NCBI RefSeq assembly: GCF_954871325.1 | Contig: NC_088776.1 | Location: 61,838,954-61,902,953 of the forward strand | Source: Gordionus sp. m RMFG-2023 | Lineage: Eukaryota; Nematomorpha; Gordioida; Chordodea; Parachordodidae | Direction: 5' to 3' | Length of the DNA stretch: 64,000 nucleotides | In this document: positions 1 to 11,036 of the stretch, piece after piece | Numbering within the stretch: position 1 is the first letter of the stretch | How the letters are laid out: every line of letters starts with the position of its first letter | The notes under the pieces: generated by a model | The model's input: only the letters and a program-made list of their open reading frames with translations | What the model was told of the DNA's origin: nothing | Databases searched by the model: none | Translations under genes and position numbers: made by a program

Positions 1-927
1 TTAGAGACGATGCGTCGATCAAAATGACTATAACTCATACCGTTCACGCTTCGTCGAATAGCGACCCTTCCACGGCCAACGGTAAACTGTGATGTATATG
101 CAAAATTATTTGAGAAAAGATGAACGAATATTTAGAAAAGGGAGGGGGGGGGGACTTACTCTAAAAACCAACCCCTTGCATTTTGTAGTAAACGCGATTT
201 GCTCAAGCGATGCGAAATTAATCAGCGAATTCAAAAGCGTTAAGACTTATCGAAATATATATAAACAGCTGTCGCGATTCCATCATTTCGCTCCGTATTT
301 TATAAAATCACAACCCATCATTGGCTTCTTTTTGTAAATTACGCAGCCTTTAATTTCGCGCCACTCGATGCAAATCGTGCTTATTATAAATACGGCGTAA
401 GGCTCATTTTTTTAACGATACTTTTTTTATATAAAATAGTATAGAACAGATACTCGCCGAAGTCGAAATTTTTAAATCTGGCCAAAGCCTTCATTTTTTT
501 AAATACGTCACAAGTCCACTGAAATTCACTACGAATTTTCAAGCCGAAGGAAATCTGATAACATTGATCCCAAATTCCTCCAAGAAAATTTGCGGTTAAT
601 TTTAGTGAGTTAGGACGCGGTATAAATAAAAGCGGTTTTAACTGGCCCGCCCCCTTGCTTTTTTTTTTGGAAATATATTTTGAACATTTTACAACCTGGT
701 TTAAATGGCGGTAAATGAAGGCTGAACTATCCATAGGCCATCCTTTTATTTTATTATTTTTTTTGGAAATTTATTTTGGACCTGACCTGAACTGTTAATC
801 CCGCGGCGAGCGTCTTCCAGAAATATAAGATAACTCTGATCATTGTTTGCGAGAAACAGTAGTTTTAAAGTAGGAATATTTTTTTTGATCATTTGACCAA
901 CTCTGTCTAATTCGTCGTTTATTTCAG
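1..927. other. 5' part of the phosphatase locus, no firm exon
   Basis: Upstream exons carrying the WPD loop and the N-terminal half of the phosphatase domain should lie here or beyond the window edge, but I found no convincing match. An open stretch at about 3-81 in frame 3, ending before GGTAAA, resembles the strand preceding the WPD loop only weakly. A 116-codon minus-strand ORF at 384-734 has no recognisable family. Two near-identical 23-bp pieces lie at about 666-688 and 756-778. Confidence 0.4.
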
Positions 928-1097
928 CCATTAGGAACGACGGAATATCGGCTGTCAGTTCCGCCTCGCGTCATAACGGGAACGACCAATACGATAAAAA
1001 TTTGGCCGAGAATGCCCCTATAGTCATACATTGCAGCGCGGGGATAGGTAGGACCGGCACTTATTGCCTGATCGATTACGTTCTCAATTTGCTCAAC
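928..1097 (+). CDS. PTP1B/TC-PTP-like tyrosine phosphatase, P-loop exon
   Basis: This exon encodes the catalytic core of a classical protein tyrosine phosphatase, which removes phosphate from phosphotyrosine through a cysteinyl-phosphate intermediate. It follows a TTTATTTCAG acceptor and reads in the frame of position 930. It contains the signature [10 protein letters not shown] (nucleophilic Cys, then Arg) at about 1029-1058, preceded by APIVI and followed by [13 protein letters not shown], the layout of PTPN1/PTPN2. The stretch before the P-loop is longer and more polar than in vertebrate PTP1B. A GTGAGT donor follows at 1098. With that donor the exon ends in phase 0, whereas the next exon needs phase 1. 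Use of the GT at 1102 would fix the phase. The subfamily call rests mainly on the next exon. Confidence 0.88.
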
Positions 1098-1457
1098 GTG
1101 AGTTTGAAATTTAAAAAATAAAAAAAATTAAGGTATGGAGGAAAAGAAGAAATAGGGGGAGGAAATAAGGATTATGATTTTTAAATTTAAAAAAAATATA
1201 AAATCCTTGTTATCTTTCTCAGTTAAACTATCGCCACTCTCCCTACGATCTAAATCCCAACTTTCGCGGGAAGAATGACTCATCTCAAGGGGCTATCGGT
1301 TCCACTACTCATTCCCCGACTAAAATAGGTTTCATATTCGAACATTCAAAAGAATATTCTCGAATTTACTTTGCAATATTTTGAAAATCAGCTGATTTGT
1401 GTTTTTAAAAAAAATAAGTTGTGTCTTCTCAATTAATAATGCGTATATTTTTTTTAG

Positions 1458-1883
1458 ACATTCCTGCTATCCTAGTTGAGATGAGGCGATACCGTGCCGG
1501 GTTAGTTCAAACAGCTGATCAATTACGCTTCGCCTATGCCGTTATTTTGAAAGCCATCTCGGATACTCTTCCAAATAATTCGCCCAATTCTGTCGATCAT
1601 TCACTCTACAGTTCCGACTCTTCAGACAGAGCTGATACCAATTTTTCCCACCGAAGTAGTGGCATAAATTGTGATTCGTACGGAGGGGAAATGGGATTCG
1701 AAAATAGTTACCGACTTCCAGGTTCCGTCATCAACGATATCCATAAAAATGATGGATCACATGAGAGAGCCCTTAATCAAGACGTCAATCAATCACACGC
1801 AATTTCATGTGGCCGCCCCCATGACGCGAACGCCGATATTCGCATGAGCTTTGGTTATCGAGACGAAAACGAAACTACCAAAT
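1458..1883 (+). CDS. PTP1B/TC-PTP-like tyrosine phosphatase, Q-loop exon
   Basis: Begins after a T-rich tract and TTTTTAG. It encodes [21 protein letters not shown], which aligns closely with the PTPN1/PTPN2 stretch [22 protein letters not shown] and includes the Q-loop glutamine that positions the hydrolytic water. After the catalytic domain comes a Ser/Asn/Asp-rich, low-complexity tail of about 110 residues, probably disordered, as in the C-terminal tails of these enzymes. The exon can end at 1883 (AAAT, then GTTATT) in phase 1, which matches the terminal exon at 3550. Without splicing the frame runs to a stop at 1963 and gives a hydrophobic end (FFINFIHSTIFSFLL). That read-through form could be a tail-anchored alternative, which is noteworthy because PTP1B and Drosophila Ptp61F have membrane-anchored isoforms. 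Confidence 0.88.
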
Positions 1884-2364
1884 GTTATTTTTTTATAAAT
1901 TTTATTCATTCAACCATTTTTTCTTTCTTATTACGCAAGAAGATAAATGTCACAGCATTTTGAATCTTTAAAAGCAGAATTAGGTGCTAATACTATAAAT
2001 TCTATATAACGCCATAAATCAATTCTTCCATATTATAAGGATTTAAATGTTTGGAAAATAATTTATAATAATAATTAATAACTATTTTTGGATATTATAT
2101 TGATTTGACCCTTTTTAAATAACAATGGGTCGTTTAAACAACATAGATTGGTTATTAGTATAGTTAAGGTAATTACTATATTTGCCGGTTTTAAAAAAAG
2201 CCAACAACTATCACTTTGACCTCAGGGGTTTTTCTTAAAATGATGTTCAAATTTGAAAGAAACTAATACGAAATAAAACGCCTTAATGTTAATAGGATTT
2301 TCTCCTGGAGGCGCCTAAAGATTGAGCCGACATTTAGCCCATTATAGTGCGCAGGCGCACTAAT

Positions 2365-2475
2365 TGAGCGTTTACGTTTTTGCCGTAATTTTTAAATTAA
2401 TAAAAACGTAACGCGTTTCTTGTTTAAATTTAAGTTTGTCTTTTTTTTTATTAATATCCGTCGATTCAACGTTTT
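2365..2475 (+). repeat. dispersed repeat, copy 1
   Basis: Shares the order TGAGCGTTTA, then AAAACGTAACGCG, then TCCGTCGATTCAA with a second direct copy at 63588-63680. The family is unidentified. Flanking target duplications were not found. Confidence 0.6.
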
Positions 2476-2574
2476 TTAAAATGGTTGCTAATGCCAAACG
2501 ATAATTTTACCAATTTTGCACGAGGCCATTTAAAATGCATTTTGCGTTTGTGATTTTTGGAAAGCCTCTATGGC

Positions 2575-2650
2575 CTTTTTGGCAAGAGCTTCGCTTACTG
2601 ATCCCATGATCGTGGGTTCGAATCCCGGGAATGGTCATGTTTTTTTTGTT
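2575..2650 (+). ncRNA. tRNA-like / SINE-like pol III unit
   Basis: A perfect pol III B box (GGTTCGAATCC) lies at 2615-2625, preceded by an A-box-like TGGCAAGAGC and followed by a run of eight T, a pol III terminator. The anticodon arm around CCCATGA pairs poorly. This looks like a tRNA pseudogene or the head of a tRNA-derived SINE rather than a working tRNA. Confidence 0.35.
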
Positions 2651-3549
2651 AATCTAACTTGGTGGTTCCATCCTTAGGGGAATGATATGTAGAAGTATAA
2701 TATATTAAATAATAAGGGCCTTTTTACATTTTAATAAATTTTGGTCGGTATTTAGCAAATTAGGTTTGGTATTTAGAATATTTCCATTCATTCACTTGGT
2801 AGTTAGCATCAATAACACAATTTGTGCCCAATATTACCTAACTATAGTTATTAGATCCAAGTATTAACGAATAACTATTTTTATTATTCGCAAAAGTGGT
2901 ATTTAATATAAATTTGAGTGTCAAAAAAAATAACTTCTTTATACTTAACTTGATAATAAAATTATCCATCGAAATCTAAAACTTTTTAAAATACGTGATT
3001 AGAGTTTAACAATTACATCCATTTTTTTACGAATTTTGGAGAGCGTAACAAATTTCCCATTCGTATCATCGATATTTATATTGATAAATTTAAAGCCATT
3101 TATAATTCGTTCAAAATGTTTGAACTTGATTGTATACCTAAATGCCATAACTATAAAATATTAATATTTTTTGTCATTAAACAATAAAAAATTAAACAAA
3201 AGGTTATAAAATATTAATTTTTTAATAAACAGCTAAAATTATTTTTTAAATTTGATTTTCCAAAAAAAAAAAAATTTATTTAAAGTGAAGCAAACTACTA
3301 AAAATAAACTAAAATAAACCCAAATATCTATTTGAAGCCATGATAAATATTATAATTAAATTTTAAAAATAATTTTTCAAAACATTCCTGAAACGTTCCC
3401 GAGAAGTCACCATTCCCGTTTTTTTCGAAAGTTTCATTTCCGGAAACCTAAATAAATATTTAGTAATAGTTTTTATTCATGTTTAAAAATCTCCTGATTG
3501 GTCGAAACTTTTAAACACTAATATTTTTTATTTTATTATTTATATGCAG

Positions 3550-3662
3550 CACCTAAAAATAGTAACAAACCCGATGACACGTTGATGACCTCCATATCGA
3601 ACGCAGACGATAATGCCAATTCCGATTATAACCCTTTATCCCACATGGAAACTGCTTTGTGA
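3550..3662 (+). CDS. PTP1B/TC-PTP-like tyrosine phosphatase, terminal exon
   Basis: After TTTATATGCAG, the frame starting with two split-codon bases (CA) gives PKNSNKPDDTLMTSISNADD followed by 17 residues ending METAL and a TGA at 3660-3662. The phase fits the donor at 1883 exactly (T plus CA makes Ser). The product is hydrophilic and Asn/Asp/Ser-rich, like the tail in the preceding exon. I infer this is the 3' coding end. It has no recognisable domain, so support comes from splice sites, phase and composition. Confidence 0.6.
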
Positions 3663-5142
3663 ATGTGATACAAAAAAAATAATTAACGATTTTACATATA
3701 TAAAATTTACACATTTTTTTTTTTAGAAAAAATGCAAAAAAATATGAAAACGGAAATATAAATTATGATTATTATGTAATTTATATGTTATCTTATCATT
3801 ATTGTATGATTGTAACTATTTAAATTAATCTCCTTGTTTGTGAATCTTATCAATTTTTGCAGACTTGAAAATGACTTTTGCCTATTTAGTTTAAATTACA
3901 CTACGAAAATAATATATGTTATTATGTTTATTATTTCGTCTCCCCCATATAATTTACTTAAAATTGAGATAAACATTATAAAGTATATATATATATTAAT
4001 TTTATTTTTATTTAAATAATCACGATTATCTCGGCGCCTCACTCGTGATATATAGTAACCAATCAAGCATTCGGGATTATATTTCCCGCCTTGATTATTT
4101 ATTTTTTTAAAATTGACAAATTGTAACTTTTAAATTTTTTTTTATTTTCCTTTTCCACAATCAAGATCTTATAGATTCGGATCAAATAAATTATATTTTA
4201 TTTAGCTAAATTCAAAAATAATGTTTTATTTGTCAACTATCTTCCCAAAAAAAAAAATTATATATTTATTTACATTACTAAAAAAAAATATAAATAATTT
4301 ATATAAATTCCTAAAATCCACAGTTTATAACCATTGTACTATTATTAAAATATTTTGGCAAATAAAAGAATAATTGTTAATTTTTATGTGACACATATTC
4401 ATGCTTTCCAACAACCTTTAATACAGGCTGTGAACCCTTCTAACAAAAGTGTTCGCGTTTGGGTTCTGGTTCAGCGAAATAGGTTTGGATTCCGGTTGGT
4501 TCAGGGTTCGTGGTCCAGAAAACGAATGGCTTATAAAATTTAGCATAGATAACAGAAAAATTAGTTTTTTTTTATAAACTTTACTTTACTATATGTAGCC
4601 CTTGGCCTTACCATAAAAATAAAAAATAAGCGAATTATCACGATACCTTTCAAAAATAGATGTGTTAAAATTGAAATATCGATCTTTAATGCCTAACTTT
4701 TGACAGTGCATTGCAACTTGCATTTAATAAAGCTTTTTGACTTGGAATTACGTTCTTTTCCTTGGTTTTACTTTTAATTTAAATAATCTAATTCTAAAAA
4801 TAATGAACAGGCTTGTTAATCGATCCTTTTAAAATAATAATTTTTCCAAATTATTATATTTAAACAACCACGTTTGTATGTGTTTACCTTTACTAAACAA
4901 GCTCTCCACAGGAGCGCTTGATGGTAACAATGTGTTATATTCAATAAAGTTTTTTTAAAATTAACGAATCCGAGAAAATTGACAAATTTAGGATCGTATC
5001 CAGGATCGGCGATCTTTTAATTCGATCCTTTAACAGATAATGAATAACCTCACCCAACTTTACCCATATTAATATATAGTTTGAAAATTTTCCTTTGGCC
5101 CTTCATTATTGGTGGAAATGTTTATTTTTTCGTTTTCTCTTT
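3663..5142. other. no gene seen
   Basis: Very A+T-rich sequence with short homopolymers. The ORFs at 3834-4019 and 4355-4543 have no supporting family or composition. Confidence 0.6.
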
Positions 5143-5150
5143 ATTTTGTC

Positions 5151-5302
5151 TAGTGTTGTTAAACGGCTCCTGAAGATTTTGCTCATAGAAGGAACATAGG
5201 TCTAGACATATATTATCGAAATCTAGACAATATTTTTCTGGCTAAAATATTGAGTTCACCGTTTTTAAGAATCGGATCAAATCCAGTCGTTTAACAACAC
5301 TA
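5151..5302. mobile_element. hAT MITE (about 150 bp)
   Basis: The element starts TAGTGTTGTTAAACG and ends CGTTTAACAACACTA, giving near-perfect 15-bp terminal inverted repeats. It is flanked by an exact 8-bp target duplication ATTTTGTC (5143-5150 and 5303-5310), as expected for hAT transposition. Related copies lie at 33237-33378 and 58197-58533. Confidence 0.88.
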
Positions 5303-5310
5303 ATTTTGTC

Positions 5311-5890
5311 AATAATTTTTTTAATTTTTGTTGTTTTTTTTATTAAAAAACAGTTTTTTAAAATTTTGTTCTTTTCGATCTCTATGTGTTACCAATTAAA
5401 TTTTTGGATGTTGCGACTTATATGTAATATAGTTCATTAGGGTCCAAATATAAAATAATAGTAAATATTATTTGTTTAATTATTGAAAAATAATTAAAAG
5501 AAATTAGAGAGTCCCTCAAAACTTTTGGAAGCAATATACAAACATTATATTGTGTGGTAAAGAGTTAGAGGTGGAATCTTCATTTTGCAAAATCAAGTTT
5601 AATATACTTACATTTATCAGATTAGGCCTGTTATTATCTTGAAGATTTAAATGATTTAAAAAGGTAGTTTTATTTCTGTCGCATATAACATAATTCAATA
5701 AATATATTTATAAGAAAATAAATTATTTTTATTTTTTATGGTGTCAATATACGAAACGATTTATTGAGTCTAAACGGTCTTTTGCCATTCAACTATAATA
5801 CTTCAGTGTAAAATATCTTCAAAATATAAAATTAATTAAATTTTAGCGTTTATACTAGTTTAAAATTTTTTTACTAAAATCTTTAGCTTT
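5311..5890. other. no gene seen
   Basis: A+T-rich spacer. The minus-strand ORF at 5516-5698 has no recognisable features. Confidence 0.55.
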
Positions 5891-5894
5891 TTAA

Positions 5895-7816
5895 CCCATT
5901 AATGGTCAAGATTTTTCTAGTGGATAAAAATGCTCAATTTTTTCAAATTATATTGATTAATGCTCAAATTATATTGATTAATGCTCAAATATGATATTCT
6001 AAAAAAATCAGCCGAAAAAAATAAACCTAAATAGAAAATCTAACCTGGTACATATCTGAACCGTTAACCATTAATAGGTAAAGATAAAAATTATATATAA
6101 TATTATAAGATCAAAAAACAATAGAAATATTTATACTTTTTTTTGTAATTTATGATGAAAACGAGAAAATGTTTATATATTATGAAAATCCTTGAAACAT
6201 TTAGTATGAAGTGTGATTTGACATGTTTGGCACATATATTTTGAGTGCGTATGGCAATATCTGCATCTACGTCTTTTTCCATCTTTAATTTTGGATAAAT
6301 AATTTCCAATTGAATCAGTAGGGTTTTAGCTCTGTAATGCAAACTGGTTTGCGTGCCCTGTAATTAAATTTTTTTTCTATTTTTATTTGTGTTCGAAGGA
6401 AGTAGTAACTTCTCGCCTAAATACAAGCAGTCTCTTTTTTTCATCTCGATTCATGAATTTCCAAATTTTTCACGAATTTACCAAAGCTACATCAATAAAA
6501 ATGATGGTATATATGGGATTATCACACCCCATGTGTTTGTTATAAGCAGTGATCATATTTGGTTGAGGAATTTTTATTTAAGAAGATATTTTCTTGGAAT
6601 ACCTCGTCACCACCGTATTATAATTCCAACGAACTATAAATATTTCGTTTAATTTTTCGAACCTATAATCATAATATCCTCTTTCTTTTTTTCTACAGCA
6701 TTTATAGATTCAACTAGACAATGCCATTATATTATCCCTCACAGTTCCAGTTGTAAAATATCCCATTTGTTTTAAGTATGATAAAAGTTTAATTGAGGTA
6801 TGGTTTTGTAAGGCCTAACTTTATAAAATCTATCATGTATATGTTTTTAGTATTGTCTGTCAAATGAATATTATATTTCAGATTTAGTAATTTTAATTGG
6901 GTCATTGTATTCCGGATTATTAGAATAGAAATATCACTATTATTAGACAATACATCATTTACTGTGAGAACGAATGATATCCAGTAAATAAATGAATACC
7001 AATAAATCTCATAATATCTGGGATGGTTATACATTATTAGATCTATTCATTTGTTTTGCATAAATATTACTTTGATCTATAATAGGGAATATAAGTCTTC
7101 CTCGAAAATTAAAAAATATGTCTGATGGATTTTTACCATGCAAATTGTCTTCAAGTTTTATTATATCTTCTTTTCCCCATTGAAAGGGATTGTAGAATAT
7201 AACATAACGTGTCTGTTTTCTCTATTTTAAATGGCGAGAAATTACAGAATAGCTTCTTTTGTAGTAGATGGTTCTGGAATTTCGTCATAAATTAAATTAG
7301 GAATCTCCAATTCACCAGCAGTATCTGAAGGTAAACTCCGTCATTTGTTGAGTCATTTTAGAAACGATTCATTTAAAAATTTTAATTAAAAATTAAAAAA
7401 TTTATTTTATAGAATATTGATTTTTTAATTATTCATGTATTATTTTGATAATTTTGATTGAATAAAACAGGTGCATAAGAAAAAAAATGTTCAGCAAGGA
7501 AGAGGGTTAATTTAAAATTTTTATGAATAATTTTAATTTTAGAATATTTATGACCGAATATTTGCGAATAATTTCATATAATTAGGTCGAAGTAAAAAAT
7601 TATAAAATAAACATATTATTCGATTCTCGGGGGGCTCAAAACTATTTTCAAAAGTAGGGACATAAAAAAATTTTTTCATATTTTTCTTTTCCAGTTTTGA
7701 GGTACAATGTCTAAACTATATAAAAACCTTTTTTATTATTTTTTAAATAAAAACTACTATATTTAAAAATGATATAAAGGAGGTGGTGTATATATGCACC
7801 GTTAACCAGTAATGGG
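5895..7816 (-). mobile_element. piggyBac-like transposon
   Basis: Flanked by TTAA on both sides (5891-5894 and 7817-7820), the hallmark of piggyBac insertion. The ends begin CCCATTAATGG and finish CCAGTAATGGG, with further related copies of the motif just inside (for example about 6061). The minus strand carries remains of the transposase. Length is about 1.9 kb. The termini are well kept but the coding region is decayed, so the copy is not autonomous. Confidence 0.85.
6140..7340 (-). pseudogene. piggyBac-like transposase remnant
   Basis: Read on the minus strand in several frames, the order matches piggyBac DDE transposases. An acidic N-terminal piece (GELEIPNLIYDEIPEPS) is followed by MRFIGIHLFTGY, then LLSYLKQMGYFTTGTVRDN (the ATGTVR region), then VRWNYNTVVTRYSKK (the WkDnk-V-lS region), then IPQPNMITAYNKHMG (the YN-x-MGG region). 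It ends with a cysteine-rich RRRCRYCH...CQTCQ...H...CF...FH finger just before a stop at about 6160. Several frameshifts and stops separate these blocks, and much of the N-terminus is missing or unrecognisable. Confidence 0.8.
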
Positions 7817-7820
7817 TTAA

Positions 7821-8574
7821 AAACATAATATAAATAAGATAACATATATCTTATTTGATAAATGTCACTATGACGTGACATATAACAGGATAATCTTCTG
7901 AAAGATAAATATAGTCATTTTTTTCTCCAAATGGCAAACCAAACAATAGTTAAAGATGAATATAATGCTTTAGAATACTTTATAAGAGTTTACTCTCACA
8001 AACCCTTATCGCAATACAAAGGTAATTTATCATATACACTTAAATTATTTATTTTGGCTGATAATGATTTTAGCAGAATATTTTTAAACTTGTCTTATTA
8101 TATACTCATTTATGTCTCTAAATATAATACAAATACAAAAGAAAGAAAAAAAAAATTCATAGAGAAATATACTAGGATAATATAAAAATGCACACAATTT
8201 ATTTATTATTTCTAAATAATAATGGGGGAAGGGGGGTTCTATGAAATCCCTCATTTGGGATCAAAATTTGGATCTTAGTTTAACCTTAAATAAACACTAT
8301 TCTACAATTTAAAGGTTTTTATAGTGAACCCTAAAAAGCTGATAAAAAATAATTAATTTTCTATATTCTGAATATAAGTTGTAATTAATTGTGAAATTTT
8401 ATTTAAAATGGTTTTGTATATGTTGTAATGTATATTTTATTTGATAAAGTGATTTATTTTAACATGTATTAATTTTTATGTAAATGACTGATGATATTTA
8501 TTACATTAACAAAAGGTCAATCACCATTAAGTCTTTAGGACCAGTTATACAGGATAGCCTTACAGAAACAGAGA
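7821..8574. other. no gene seen
   Basis: A+T-rich spacer. The ORF at 7931-8185 looks like chance coding, ending in a Lys-rich low-complexity tail. Confidence 0.5.
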
Positions 8575-9141
8575 ATGCAGATAACTGACAATACAATTAT
8601 TATTGGTTCTGACTCACAACAATCAAGTCATATTGAATCAAAAGAGGAATTGGACACGTTATCACCGGAGCAATATGCTCAACTTTCTAAAGAGGAAAAG
8701 AGGAATTATTTAACTGATCACGGGTTCTCAAATGAAAAGTTCACTGAAATGTGTGAACCAAATATTGACACATATCCTACTTTGAAATTAAAACCTAATA
8801 AAATTGGCGGATCCATGAGACCACCACCTGGGGATATAAAACTTGAAAAACTTGAGGGTGCATGTTCTGAATGTTATACAATTGACTCCGAAATTAAAGA
8901 TCATTGGATGAATATAAATAGTATGCCACCAGAGCTATTTCAACCTATCATGAAAATTTGGAGAGATGATCAATGGGATCATTTAATTGATCCACCAGAA
9001 TGGGTTACAGGATTAATGTATTCCTTATGTTTTTTACCAGGGACATCTAATTCAAAAAAGGCGATTATGTTAAGAGTAGCATGCACTAATTTAGATATTG
9101 CAAGACTACGTTCATTTGCGCAAACGAAAAATGGGCGATGA
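8575..9141 (+). CDS. unrecognised intact ORF, 188 aa
   Basis: An intact frame starting at an ATG, clearly richer in G+C and in balanced codons than its surroundings. The product is soluble and acidic at the N-terminus (TIIIGSDSQQSSHIESKEEL), then has a mixed region with GGSMRPPPGDIKLEKLE, a Cys pair (CSEC), and a Trp/Pro-rich part (DHWMN, MPPELFQPIMKIW, DPPEWVTGL). No signal peptide, membrane segment or familiar catalytic motif was seen. It overlaps the next ORF by about 44 bases. I do not recognise the family. It could be an intronless host gene, a gene carried by a mobile element, or a captured viral gene kept as a fossil. Confidence 0.55.
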   Translation: MQITDNTIIIGSDSQQSSHIESKEELDTLSPEQYAQLSKEEKRNYLTDHGFSNEKFTEMCEPNIDTYPTLKLKPNKIGGSMRPPPGDIKLEKLEGACSECYTIDSEIKDHWMNINSMPPELFQPIMKIWRDDQWDHLIDPPEWVTGLMYSLCFLPGTSNSKKAIMLRVACTNLDIARLRSFAQTKNGR

Positions 9142-9487
9142 ACTAGTAAAATTACTTCGTAATAGTGAACTTCTGCATTTTTCCATAGCTAATTTAGAAC
9201 ACAGCTTAACATCAATAGTTAATACACATATGGATTTTCTTAATAATTTATCAATCTTATTTAATCAAACTGCTATGCAGATGGAAAAAATAAGTGGACA
9301 AAAGGTAACTAACAAATTGGATGTAGATTCAGGAACTCTTTTGCTAGATCAAGTCGTTAAAGTAGGGATCAGAGATAAACCAATATCTGTACCTCTTATA
9401 GAAGAAAAACCTAAAACGAATATAATAAAAGTTATGATGGCAAAAACTACATCAATTAACGGATCAATAGTACCTGATATACCTTAA
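9098..9487 (+). CDS. unrecognised intact ORF, 129 aa
   Basis: Overlaps the end of the preceding ORF in another frame and shares its higher G+C content. The first part is Leu-rich and probably helical (DELVKLLRNSELLHFSIANL, then HMDFLNNLSILFNQTAMQ), consistent with a short coiled coil. The tail is polar, ending in NGSIVPDIP. An AATAAA at 9577-9582 could be its poly(A) signal. Whether the two ORFs are one product or two is not resolved. The family is unknown and a viral or element origin is possible. Confidence 0.45.
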   Translation: MQDYVHLRKRKMGDELVKLLRNSELLHFSIANLEHSLTSIVNTHMDFLNNLSILFNQTAMQMEKISGQKVTNKLDVDSGTLLLDQVVKVGIRDKPISVPLIEEKPKTNIIKVMMAKTTSINGSIVPDIP

Positions 9488-10261
9488 CTCTTTATCCACC
9501 TTGTTCACTTCGAAGGATTTATAAAAAAAAATATAAAGAGAAAGTTAACAAAATTTTACATCAGAGTATCGCCTCCAATAAAATATATACGTTAAATTAA
9601 ATAAAATATCAATAATTATATCTGAATCCCCATTAATTATAAAACAATGTAGATTCTTTTATTCAATTTATGAATATTTGTTTATTCTTTTCATATTCGT
9701 TAAATGTGAAAATATATTGACTTAATTCTGAAATAAATTTAAAATTATTATAATTAATGTCTAAATTTAAAAAAGAACCTCTAATTATTTTATTTTGCCT
9801 ATATTTGAATAAATATCAATATTTTGATAATAAGAAAATTCAGATTTTATGTAATTTAATTTTAGTTTATAAAATTTTGCTTTTAATTCTAGGTTTAAAA
9901 TAAAATATTTCAAATAAATTGAGGAAATATTGATAACATTATTTTTAGTAAATCCAATAAAGCTTTAACAATAGTTTATTCATTAATTTTACAGAAAAAT
10001 AGATGCTTAATTAAAATAAAAAAATTAAGTTCATGGCAAGATTGTCTGAAATTCATAGTGTAGTTCCAAACATGAAAAACATATTTCCGGTTAAATCCAA
10101 TTTTTTAATTTATTCAAGGTTGAAAAAATAACAAATTGATGATAAAATATACCATTTTCATGTTAATTAAATTAAAATAAAATTATACAATTAACAACAA
10201 CTATTGTTAATATATGTAAAATAAACAATTTAAAGATAATGTAATTTTTTTTTCTCTTTAG
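9488..10261. other. no gene seen
   Basis: A+T-rich spacer after the ORF pair. It holds one AATAAA (9577-9582) and nothing else I can support. Confidence 0.55.
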
Positions 10262-10950
10262 CTTTCACCTTTTTTGGTGATAATCTACTTCAACATCTCT
10301 CTCCACTTTATGTTATTCATGCAATCTTTTTTATCTAATTTATACTTCTTTATATTGGCTCTAACTTTATGGCACCATTGAAGTTTTGGCCTTCCTCTTT
10401 TACGTTTGCCCATCACTTCCGAACTCTCAACCTTATTTCCTATTTAGTTCAAAGGCCTTCTCATTGTGTTCCCATACCATCTAAGTCTGTTTACCATTAA
10501 CTTAGTCTTATTGGGCACTACCTTTAAACTATTTAGTATTCTTGTACTGTGCACTTTATCCTTTCTTGTTACCCCAGCAATCATCCTCAGCATTCTCATC
10601 TCCATAGTTTGTAGACTTCTCTCGTCTGATTCTTTGGTTGGCCATGTTTCCGAACTATTTAGAAAGTTGGTTGTACTATAGAACTGTAAATTTTTCTTTT
10701 TAATTTGTGTTAGATTCTTTTGTCAAATAGCACTCCAGATAAAGATCTCCACTTTAACCACCCTTGATTAATTTTACTCTTTATCTCTTTTTCTATTGTG
10801 CCGTTTGTTTGTATAGTGAAGCCCAAATATTTGCAGCTTTCATTTGCCGATATCTGCCATTCATTTATATCAATACTCTCTGTTTCATTTCCTATCACCA
10901 TATACTCCGTCTTTTCTCTATTTACTTTTAGTTCGTAAGATATTAAAAAA
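10262..10950 (-). mobile_element. RTE-like LINE fragment (RT C-terminal region)
   Basis: The minus strand reads REKTEYMVIGNE, then SCKYLGFTIQTNGTIEKEI, then INQGWLKWRSLSGVLFDK, then (in other frames) a Q-P-T stretch, EMRMLR, RLRWYGN and finally KRKRGRPKLQWC...NIKWREM. This is the order of the thumb and C-terminal region of RTE-type reverse transcriptases (KYLGS, GWLKWRSLTGVLCDKK, RWYGHV, GRPxxRW). The 5' two thirds is absent and the rest carries several frameshifts. Both ends are abrupt, so the fragment is a dead relic. The clade assignment is from motif memory only. Confidence 0.78.
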
Positions 10951-11036
10951 AAATACTTAAAGATAATGTAATATCAAAAAAAAAAATAGTAAACAATTAT
11001 TACTACACGAAAATTATATATATATATTTACAAAAG

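Larger units (their letters stand above)
1884..3549. other. phosphatase intron with repeat debris
   Basis: An A+T-rich intron between the Q-loop exon and the terminal exon. It holds a dispersed repeat at about 2365-2475, also present near the right window edge, and a tRNA-like stretch at about 2575-2650. The remainder shows no coding signal. Confidence 0.6.

Noticed and set aside
3-81. Possible upstream phosphatase exon (DDASIKMTITHTVHASS)
   Set aside because: Similarity to the pre-WPD strand is too weak and no linking WPD exon was found.
384-734. 116-codon minus-strand ORF
   Set aside because: No recognisable family, T-rich context, and it lies where phosphatase introns are expected.
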